35,961 bases of DNA from Victivallales bacterium (GTDB taxonomy: Bacteria > Verrucomicrobiota > Lentisphaeria > Oligosphaerales > Oligosphaeraceae). The stretch covers positions 1-35,961 of the forward strand of contig JAFZIJ010000123.1 in NCBI GenBank assembly GCA_017554445.1, given 5' to 3'. Each line of letters starts with the position of its first letter. The stretch's first letter is position 1. A model generated the notes under the pieces. That model ran no database searches. It saw only the letters and a program-made list of their open reading frames with translations, and was not told where the DNA came from. The translations under genes were made by a program, and so were the position numbers. This document shows, in pieces, positions 10,329-16,948 of the stretch.

Positions 10329-11498
10329 CTACTTCTTCTCTTCTGGCACCGCCTCTATCGGCGTTTTTTTGGCTCCTGTCTGTTTCTCGCCTTTTTGCGA
10401 TTTTTCTTTATTTTCGTCAACTGCTTCTGGCGGATCCACCCATAACCCGTCAGGAAACAATATCGTGCTGACCGGATACTTTTGGGCAAGCTCCTTTGCA
10501 TATTCCTCCAGCTTCGCCTGCCTCATGCGCGGCAAAACGCGACGTTTTATCGCGTCGTCGGAGGTATCATCCAATGGCAGTTTCGCAAAAAGCATCTGGG
10601 CGACACGATACTTTTCCGGCTGTCCTTCCTGGGCAGGAGACACGACACGTAAAATCCGCATGATTCGAAAACAATTGGATGTCTCCAAAATCGGCGTCGT
10701 CTCTCCGACTTTCCAGTCAAAACTCTTCAGTTCATTGACTTCCGCCAAATCTTCGCGCGTGAAGTCATAGTCCATCTCCCCGCCAAAATCACCCTCTTTC
10801 CCCTCAGAAAACTGTTTAGCCATTTCGGCAAACCCTTCCGCTGTTTCAATGGCCGGATCCTTCCGTATGGCTTCAACCCTCTTTCGACGCTGTTTGTTCT
10901 GCATTTCCATGGACTGGTTCATCGCCTGCATGTAAACACGGTACTGCGCCAACTGCTGGGGAGTAAGATCCTGCTCGCCGACCTTGAGATGCTCCAGTTT
11001 GACCAGACGCAACGTATCTTCATAATTGACATGTGCAGGAGTGCTCGGCTCGTTCCCCAAGGCTTTCTTATAGTCCTCAATTGTTCTGGAACGACTTTTC
11101 ATCAGCCCTTCCAGCTCATGTTCATACGCCTTCCTCTCCTCCTCCGTCACCTCCAGTTTCAACTCCCTGGCTTCCTGCAAGAACATGGTACGCTGCGCCA
11201 GCTGTTGCAGATAGGAACGCACTTTTGTTTCCGCCACATTGTTGTTCACTTCAGATTCCGCCGCCGTCTTCTGCGCCAGCAAACGCTTGATCGTGGGATA
11301 AATGCTTCCCCACAAAACATTTTCCTTCCCAACACGCAACGCAACCGTTGTGGATTTCATCATCATCATGCGTTCAGGGAAATCCATTTCATCCGAAGTA
11401 TCGTCTTTTTGTGTTTCTGCGCCTTGCAACCCATTGAGAAACATGCAAAATGAAAGAAGGAAAATAACTAATATTCTCAAACTTTTACTAATGTCCAT
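10329..11498 (-). CDS. Parvulin-type peptidyl-prolyl isomerase (PpiC/SurA-like), exported
   Basis: A 389-residue predicted periplasmic foldase. The ATG at 11498 is chosen because AAGAAG lies just upstream and the protein then starts with a clean signal peptide (MDISKSLRILVIFLL ... GLQGAE); a longer reading to 11564 has no such support. An alpha-helical SurA-like N-domain (VRSYLQQLAQRTMFLQEARELKL, broken by charged helices) precedes a parvulin core with FAEMAKQFSEG, GGEMDYDF, VGETTPIL and a FRIMRIL strand. It ends with a charged Lys/Glu tail. Family role: prolyl isomerisation and chaperoning of outer-membrane or secreted proteins. It lies between the giant thioredoxin gene (86-bp gap) and the CHB_HEX protein (94-bp gap), so it may assist their folding. 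The family call is good; activity is unproven as the core is divergent. Confidence 0.75.
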   Translation of the reverse strand: MDISKSLRILVIFLLSFCMFLNGLQGAETQKDDTSDEMDFPERMMMMKSTTVALRVGKENVLWGSIYPTIKRLLAQKTAAESEVNNNVAETKVRSYLQQLAQRTMFLQEARELKLEVTEEERKAYEHELEGLMKSRSRTIEDYKKALGNEPSTPAHVNYEDTLRLVKLEHLKVGEQDLTPQQLAQYRVYMQAMNQSMEMQNKQRRKRVEAIRKDPAIETAEGFAEMAKQFSEGKEGDFGGEMDYDFTREDLAEVNELKSFDWKVGETTPILETSNCFRIMRILRVVSPAQEGQPEKYRVAQMLFAKLPLDDTSDDAIKRRVLPRMRQAKLEEYAKELAQKYPVSTILFPDGLWVDPPEAVDENKEKSQKGEKQTGAKKTPIEAVPEEKK

Positions 11499-11592
11499 GA
11501 TTGTCTTACTTCTTTTGCTCAAAAGCCAGAAAGAGTTTTTCATTCCCTCTCTCATCCACATCATTCAGTTAAACAGCCCGACACAACTTCTT

Positions 11593-13656
11593 TCAATCTC
11601 CATAAACGATATAACCATGTCCTTTGACAAACTGTTGAACGGTCTTGAATCTTCCGCTGGCGTACTCCCATGCTGTCACCGTTTCAGGGACCGCTTCCGT
11701 TTTGCCCGCTCCATAGATATGCCATCCTTTGACATAAGTATAAGATATCTCGCGTAAAACGCCTTGCAAATTGGAAGTTCCGATAGGTTGTCTTATGAAA
11801 ATCCAATATGCCTCGCCAGGCTTCAATGTTTCCGCATACACATACTGCTTGCCTTGTGCATCATAACCTATTGGTTGATAGGTAGAGACAACATAGGACA
11901 GAATGGTGGCGGGGAACCATACAGGGAACGACACCAGGTTCCAGCCCGTTTTCAAAACCACGCCATCCCCTCCTGTATCATTTTTGCTGGTGAGTGCAAA
12001 AGCATCAGATGCGGGATAGACCGTAACGGAGACAGGACTACTGTATATCTTTCCTTCCGATACACTTCGAACAAACGCCGTAGCCGTCTTTTCCCCAGCC
12101 GTCGCCTTTAGAGTGAATTTGTCTGAAAAATCTACATACGTCTCCCCTGAATCCAGACTGTATTGCAATTGGGAACCGTCTTCGCTACTTGCGCCAACTT
12201 GCATCCCCTTGCTCCCTGTATAAACCATATACGGCTCTTCTTTACCGCTACTGTTTTTGACAACGATCGTCGGTTGAGCAACCTTTTCGATTCTTGCTGA
12301 AACGACATCGCTTGCCCTGACGCCGTCGCGACAGGCAAACGCCCGAATTTCGCAGGCATCATGAATGTCAATGCCCTGCTCTGGATTGTATTTGAGGGAA
12401 TGTTCCGTCGGATTCGAACCATCCAATGTATAATAAATCGCATTTTTATCAATATGCTCGATGCTTTCAGCTTCCGTTCCCACGCAAATTTCAATCGTAT
12501 CATCATCCCCCGTATTTGTCTTTACCAGATATTGCGTCTTCAAGGTCACATTGAATCCACCGTCATCCAGTCTTTTTTTCGAAATAGCGGGAGCTGATGC
12601 CTTGATTGATATTTGCGCTGCAATGCTTGTCGCAGGAGAATACGCGGTCTTGTTGTCTTTGAAAATTTTCACACGTACCGTCTGGTTCGTGTCAACCCAA
12701 ATATTGTTCTCCAATCGAATTCCATCATCATCAATCGTATAATAATCCTGGGAATTGCCGTTTGGCTCGCTGCCGTCGGTTGTATATTTCACCAGATAGC
12801 CAAAATCCCAGGCATTCGTATCCAACCTAACGTCCACATAGTCCGTATATTCTTTGGTCATATCCCCCTGCTCAAAAGCCAACCTCAATTCATCAGGGGT
12901 CCATTGGAAGGCGTCCAGCCAAACGCAATTGTAAAACGAGTCATACTCAGCCTTCGCCGCGTTGTAATCCTCTTTAGCCCATGCAAGCTCCTCGGACGTA
13001 TAGGGCTTTTCTGGTGCATAATCCTCCCATTTTGGTTCTTCCTGCGGCCCATCCGTCTTGTCGTATTTGCCATCCCAAAATGACGGTTCGCTCTTCAAAA
13101 ACTCAAACATGATCTCATGCTGGTAGCTCCCGTTCGCATTCGCGCCCCCCGGAATGTCAAGCTCGAATTCCTCCCATTCTATGTCAGTGCCGTATCCTGA
13201 AAAACGGCCTTCCTCCTTACCATCAACATAGACATTCAGGACATCCGAATCAGTCGCTGTCTTATAGGCGAATGAAAACTTTCCCGGACCGAAGACGGAG
13301 ACCTTCAAATAGGCGCATGTGTTGTCCGTATCCTTGTTCGGCGTCCGGCTGCCTAGTGTTGAACGAATGCACGAGTTTCCGGAATACGGCGACGTGCCCT
13401 TCTCCGTCTTCGACTGCACCGTCCAGTAGGATTCAGTATTCTGCTTTTTGATGACTGGGTTGTCATTTTCGTCATAAATCGTACGGCCATCCTCGTCATA
13501 AGCGTATTTGACATATCCTTGCGTTATGACATAACTGGACTCAATGTCCAAGGCGGCCGCAAGCTTTGACAAACTTTCAGCCTCACAGATTGCTTCCGCC
13601 AAGAGCAAAGTCCCCGCAAACACAATCATGATTATCTGAAAGTTGTTGTTCTTCAT
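11593..13656 (-). CDS. Secreted surface protein with CHB_HEX-type repeats and GWNL C-terminal domain
   Basis: A 687-residue exported protein. The start ATG has GAGAGGAAAGAA directly upstream. After the signal peptide (1-26), residues about 85-255 resemble the jelly-roll modules common in Verrucomicrobia/Lentisphaerae surface proteins (GPGKFSFAYKT, VYVDGKEE, then VWLDAFQWTP at its close). Two or three chitobiase C-terminal-like (CHB_HEX_C) repeats follow: VKYTTDGSEP near 290, IYYTLDGSNPTEHS near 407, and a weaker LQYSLDSGETY near 497. These modules are usually non-catalytic spacers. Residues 565-687 (LKTGWNLVSFP, GYDAQG, PGEAYWIF, KGWHIY) match the C-terminal domain of the giant thioredoxin protein. 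No catalytic domain is seen, so a structural or binding role is likely. Confidence 0.78.
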   Translation of the reverse strand: MKNNNFQIIMIVFAGTLLLAEAICEAESLSKLAAALDIESSYVITQGYVKYAYDEDGRTIYDENDNPVIKKQNTESYWTVQSKTEKGTSPYSGNSCIRSTLGSRTPNKDTDNTCAYLKVSVFGPGKFSFAYKTATDSDVLNVYVDGKEEGRFSGYGTDIEWEEFELDIPGGANANGSYQHEIMFEFLKSEPSFWDGKYDKTDGPQEEPKWEDYAPEKPYTSEELAWAKEDYNAAKAEYDSFYNCVWLDAFQWTPDELRLAFEQGDMTKEYTDYVDVRLDTNAWDFGYLVKYTTDGSEPNGNSQDYYTIDDDGIRLENNIWVDTNQTVRVKIFKDNKTAYSPATSIAAQISIKASAPAISKKRLDDGGFNVTLKTQYLVKTNTGDDDTIEICVGTEAESIEHIDKNAIYYTLDGSNPTEHSLKYNPEQGIDIHDACEIRAFACRDGVRASDVVSARIEKVAQPTIVVKNSSGKEEPYMVYTGSKGMQVGASSEDGSQLQYSLDSGETYVDFSDKFTLKATAGEKTATAFVRSVSEGKIYSSPVSVTVYPASDAFALTSKNDTGGDGVVLKTGWNLVSFPVWFPATILSYVVSTYQPIGYDAQGKQYVYAETLKPGEAYWIFIRQPIGTSNLQGVLREISYTYVKGWHIYGAGKTEAVPETVTAWEYASGRFKTVQQFVKGHGYIVYGD

Positions 13657-13705
13657 TTCTTTCCTCTCGCGTTCTTATACGGTACCCTATCAAAACAAAT
13701 TCAAT

Positions 13706-14500
13706 TCATGGTTCTTTCTTCTCTTGTTCAGCTTGCTGCTTCTGATAAGCAACATACCAAGCTTCAGCCTGCTTTAGGTCGGCAATTTCCTCGCCGTTGG
13801 CTATATGGCTGAAATATTCCAACGCCGTCTGGCGGATTTGCTCATTGTCGGATTTAAGAAGCTCCAGCAAGGCGGGAGCCGCCTGTCCCACGGGATAAGT
13901 GACCAGATAAACCATATACTGATCAATATTCCCGCTATTGGGCAAAGCATGAATCAACTCATACCATAACGTCGGTGTCATCAGGGGGGTTTCTTCAATG
14001 ATATTCTGCTGAATCAAATGACTTAAGACATTTTCAGCATCCCGTCCGACCTCGCTGTTCTCGGACAGCAACGGAATCAACGCCTTGACCGCTTCCTCGC
14101 CACCGACCCATTCAAAAACCCGAAGCGCCGCATGGCGTACTTTGGTATTTCCGCTTGGCAAGGCTTTCAAGGCTTTTTCCACCGCCTCTTCATGACTGCC
14201 TTCTTCATCCAGCAACAGCTGGATTTCATCCATGATCGCCTCGTCTTCCTCCTGTTTACTTTTGGTACGCTGCTTCCTTGGATCATTCTCCTTTTGCGTT
14301 GGGCCTGTAACAAGATTTACCTCAGCCCCACTTTCTTCATCCTCTTTTGTCACAGCATTCTCAACGGGAGTCTTCCCGTTGCCGTTCGGAATTGCCGTTT
14401 CCTCTTGCCTTGCCGATCGCCGATGCCACAAACTTGCGATTGCCAAAATAATAACACACGCCATCAAAAGGTAGTTTATACTTTTCAGGGATTTTTTCAT
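13706..14500 (-). CDS. Membrane-anchored HEAT-repeat protein
   Basis: A 264-residue protein, first gene of the seven-gene block. The ATG at 14500 is chosen because CTGGAG sits about 5 bp upstream and the product then begins with a signal-anchor (MKKSLKSINYLLMACVIIL). A charged, low-complexity Lys/Glu-rich linker (about residues 35-95) leads to helical pairs with the HEAT/PBS pattern: VRHAALRVFEWVGGEEAVKA, LIPLLSENSEVGRDAENVL and ALLELLKSDNEQIRQTALEY. Such solenoids generally mediate protein contacts. It precedes the CHB_HEX protein by 49 bp. The sequence gives no enzymatic function; a scaffold for the secreted operon products is an inference. Confidence 0.75.
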   Translation of the reverse strand: MKKSLKSINYLLMACVIILAIASLWHRRSARQEETAIPNGNGKTPVENAVTKEDEESGAEVNLVTGPTQKENDPRKQRTKSKQEEDEAIMDEIQLLLDEEGSHEEAVEKALKALPSGNTKVRHAALRVFEWVGGEEAVKALIPLLSENSEVGRDAENVLSHLIQQNIIEETPLMTPTLWYELIHALPNSGNIDQYMVYLVTYPVGQAAPALLELLKSDNEQIRQTALEYFSHIANGEEIADLKQAEAWYVAYQKQQAEQEKKEP

Positions 14501-14580
14501 GATTCTCCAGTAAATTATTTCAGTCTTACCATTTGATGTTTTTCGACAATGCCTGCATAACAAAGTTCCCTGATTTTCTG

Positions 14581-14617
14581 AAAAAAAAGGAGAAGCTTTT
14601 AAAAAACTTCTCCTTTT
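14581..14617 (-). terminator. Rho-independent terminator of the unknown secreted protein gene
   Basis: On the minus strand AAAAGGAGAAG (14617-14607) pairs perfectly with CTTCTCCTTTT (14595-14585) around an 11-base loop, and the stem runs into eight T residues. It lies about 75 bp past the stop at 14692 and so ends that transcript before the seven-gene block begins. Confidence 0.92.
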
Positions 14618-14691
14618 CCGATTAACTAGATTTTATACACTTATTGATTATGTATCAAATCTCATTTGTCTGTCAAGTGTTCTCTTGCAGA

Positions 14692-15726
14692 TTAGTTGCC
14701 AGCGTTCACATCGAAAACCTTGTCAGCGCCAACGCCGATCTTGTTCAGGATGGCTGCTTCGCCATCAGCAGCATACCGGTCGGTCATGCTCTTGTTGTAC
14801 TTGAGCGTCCAGGTACCGAAGATGACAGCGTCATTGACCGGCGAAATATCGCAGATGTCCCAGATCGGGGTCACGCCGCAGGGGCCGGCATACAGAGGAT
14901 CAACGAAATCCATGCCACGGCTCATCGTCTGAGCACCGCCGCAGACAGAACCACTGATGGTGTTGATGATCGTCTGGAATTTGGTATCTTCTTTGATAGG
15001 ATCAGTGTCATCGCAGATACCGATCAAGCCATCAGCACCAGGTATGCAGGTGACCTTTTTGCTGGTGATGGTACCAAAACCATTGTTGATCACATAACCA
15101 GCATTGACGTTGGCATAGCCCAGGAAAGCGTAATTGATGGCATCGGGGGAGACTTTCTTGTTGTTGAACAGATTGGAGGTGCTGACTGCCGTACCATTGG
15201 CGCCCAGATTGTAGACAATCTGCATCCAGGCATACTTGTTGCTGGTGAGAGGTTTGCCCTTCAAAGTACCACCTGTTTCATCCTTCAGGGATTCGCTACC
15301 GACCGTGTAGGCACCGAACATGGCGGCGTCAACTTTCACTGCATTGTCATAAGCGACATAGTAAACCGGACCGTCATACTCGCCAGATTGGGCGCTGTAG
15401 TGCTTGACAGTCGCCTTTTTGCCGATTTTGTCGCCGGAGCGCCAGAAATAGCCAAGAACCGGCTTTTCGCCTTCCCAAACCATGGAATTGCTAACGCCAA
15501 ATTCGTCATTGCAGATCATGCAGATCGGGATGATGATGTAACCATTGATGGTGTCGCTCGTCGTCTTGAAAGACTGCGTCACATACTGTTTTTTGTTGAT
15601 GGTCTTCAGAGCCAGCACGAAATCAAGGCGCTTGATGGAGGCTTTGTAGTCATAGACCATCTTGTCCTGAGCAAATGAAGTGATGCTGACGATTGAGATC
15701 AGCATGGCAATAAGAATTTTTTTCAT
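14692..15726 (-). CDS. Secreted protein of unknown function, probably highly expressed
   Basis: A 344-residue protein I do not recognise. The ATG at 15726 follows AAAAGGATAA at good spacing and gives a clean signal peptide ending SFAQ (MKKILIAMLISIVSITSFAQ). The mature part is rich in Tyr, Gly and Asn, opens with MVYDYKASIKRLDF, and holds several cysteines (PICMICNDEF, SVCGGAQ, GPCGV, WDICDI) that could form disulfides. It ends abruptly in VNAGN with no anchor visible. It is a single-gene unit: near-consensus promoter at 15947-15975, a leader of about 210 nt with a stable hairpin, and a strong terminator. That set-up suggests abundant expression, for instance of a surface or structural protein, but this is inference. 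Confidence 0.8.
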   Translation of the reverse strand: MKKILIAMLISIVSITSFAQDKMVYDYKASIKRLDFVLALKTINKKQYVTQSFKTTSDTINGYIIIPICMICNDEFGVSNSMVWEGEKPVLGYFWRSGDKIGKKATVKHYSAQSGEYDGPVYYVAYDNAVKVDAAMFGAYTVGSESLKDETGGTLKGKPLTSNKYAWMQIVYNLGANGTAVSTSNLFNNKKVSPDAINYAFLGYANVNAGYVINNGFGTITSKKVTCIPGADGLIGICDDTDPIKEDTKFQTIINTISGSVCGGAQTMSRGMDFVDPLYAGPCGVTPIWDICDISPVNDAVIFGTWTLKYNKSMTDRYAADGEAAILNKIGVGADKVFDVNAGN

Positions 15727-15769
15727 TTTTGAAATTATCCTTTTCTTTTGTTTCTTTTTGACTTGTTGC

Positions 15770-15793
15770 CTGCCTGAGATTTCTCTCAAGCAA
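15770..15793 (-). promoter_or_regulatory. Leader hairpin with GAAA tetraloop
   Basis: In the minus-strand leader TTGCTTGAGA, loop GAAA and TCTCAGGCAG form a continuous 10-bp stem (two G-U pairs) with a GNRA tetraloop, 43 bases before the start codon at 15726. Such hairpins often stabilise mRNAs or serve as protein or small-RNA targets. No known riboswitch is recognised. Confidence 0.6.
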
Positions 15794-15946
15794 ACCACTA
15801 GATGTTTCAATTATTTTTCCAATTGCTTCTTTTTTCCGTTCTAGCCCTAAATGACCTCCTTTGCTTTGTCCTTTTTCAAGGAAATACTTTTCAATCTCTA
15901 TTCTATTTCAATATAATTAGACCCATGATTAAACGTTTTGACCATT

Positions 15947-15975
15947 ACTATAAGCTCATTCAAACGACTTGTCAA
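15947..15975 (-). promoter_or_regulatory. Sigma70-type promoter for the unknown secreted protein
   Basis: Minus strand: TTGACA (15975-15970), a 17-base spacer, then TATAGT (15952-15947). The -35 box is a perfect match and the -10 box five of six. The expected start near 15940 would give a leader of about 210 nt. Confidence 0.82.
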
Positions 15976-16146
15976 ACAAAATCATCGTTTTTTTTTATTT
16001 TTTCTATAAAAAGGATAAAAAATCATGTAGCACCCTCAGTCTTGTTCCACCAATGCAAATGACATTGGATTATCCATCCTGAAATTGGCATTGAACCGAT
16101 TCTCTGGAAATCACTCTCAAAAACAATAGCATTTTAATCAATTTCT

Positions 16147-16175
16147 TCAACATTTCGGAAAAGACACGCTATATT
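16147..16175 (+). promoter_or_regulatory. Probable promoter for purO and the mannosidase gene
   Basis: TCAACA (16147-16152), 17-base spacer, TATATT (16170-16175): four and five matches of six to the sigma70 boxes. The predicted start near 16182 leaves a leader of about 65 nt. The rest of the 15976-16247 gap is AT-rich, with a small CCAATG/CATTGG inverted repeat at 16050-16068 and no gene. Confidence 0.45.
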
Positions 16176-16247
16176 AAATCAATTTCTTTTCGTGCCACAG
16201 TAGTGCTATTATTAATAAGGTAAAGAATTTTAACAAAGGAACCCACC

Positions 16248-16895
16248 ATGTACATCGGTCGTATCGTCGCCATCGCCAGAACAAAAGACAACCGCGGAGC
16301 CGCCCTCTACCGCGTCTCTTCACGCTCCTTCCCGAACCGCATGGCTAAAACTCTCGCCAACGCAGTCGCCATCGTCCCCAAGCCGGGCTTTGAGAACGAC
16401 ATCCAGAAGAACCCCTATATCGCATACGACTGCCTCCGTCTCGCGAACGGTTATGCCATCGTGACGAACGGTTCGCAGACCGATCCCATTGCGGAAAAAA
16501 TCGCCTCCGGCATGGCCCCGCGCGACGCGCTCGCCTATGTCATGCTCTCCATGGACTATGAGCATGACTCGCTGGACACGCCCCGCATCTCCGCCGTCGT
16601 CACGCCAGACGGCAGCAAAGGCTGGCTCGCCATCGTCCGCAAGGACGCCCTGCTCGTCCGCGAATTTGCGTTGAAGCCCGGTGAAGCCTACTACGTCGCG
16701 ACTTATGAGAAGAACCGCCCCGCCGACGACCAGAACGAACCGAACTTCACACCCATGACCGCCGAAGAAGCCTGCGATCTTATCCTCGGCACGAAGGGCG
16801 GCGTCTTCGCGGACTTTGAGAAGCCCGTCACCGCCGTCTGCGCCGTCGCCAACGCCGACGGCTCCTTCGCCACCGCCACAAAGGACTTTGCATAA
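16248..16895 (+). CDS. purO: IMP cyclohydrolase, archaeal PurO type
   Basis: A 215-residue cytoplasmic enzyme expected to close FAICAR to IMP, the last step of purine synthesis. The sequence follows archaeal PurO closely: MYIGRIVAIART at the start, YRVSSRSFPNR, the NPYIAYDCLRL segment, TNGSQTDPIAEKI, MDYEHDSLDTPRI and a terminal segment with EACDLIL. Full length matches the family (about 200-220 residues). Most bacteria use the C-terminal half of bifunctional PurH instead; PurO-type genes occur in some bacteria. AAAGGA stands 8 bp before the ATG. The GH38 gene follows after 53 bp and is probably co-transcribed. Whether the genome also has PurH cannot be seen here. Confidence 0.9.
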   Translation: MYIGRIVAIARTKDNRGAALYRVSSRSFPNRMAKTLANAVAIVPKPGFENDIQKNPYIAYDCLRLANGYAIVTNGSQTDPIAEKIASGMAPRDALAYVMLSMDYEHDSLDTPRISAVVTPDGSKGWLAIVRKDALLVREFALKPGEAYYVATYEKNRPADDQNEPNFTPMTAEEACDLILGTKGGVFADFEKPVTAVCAVANADGSFATATKDFA

Positions 16896-16948
16896 AACAG
16901 CATGAAGTTGCACAGGCTCCGCCCTGCGTAAAATAAAAAAGGAAAAAT

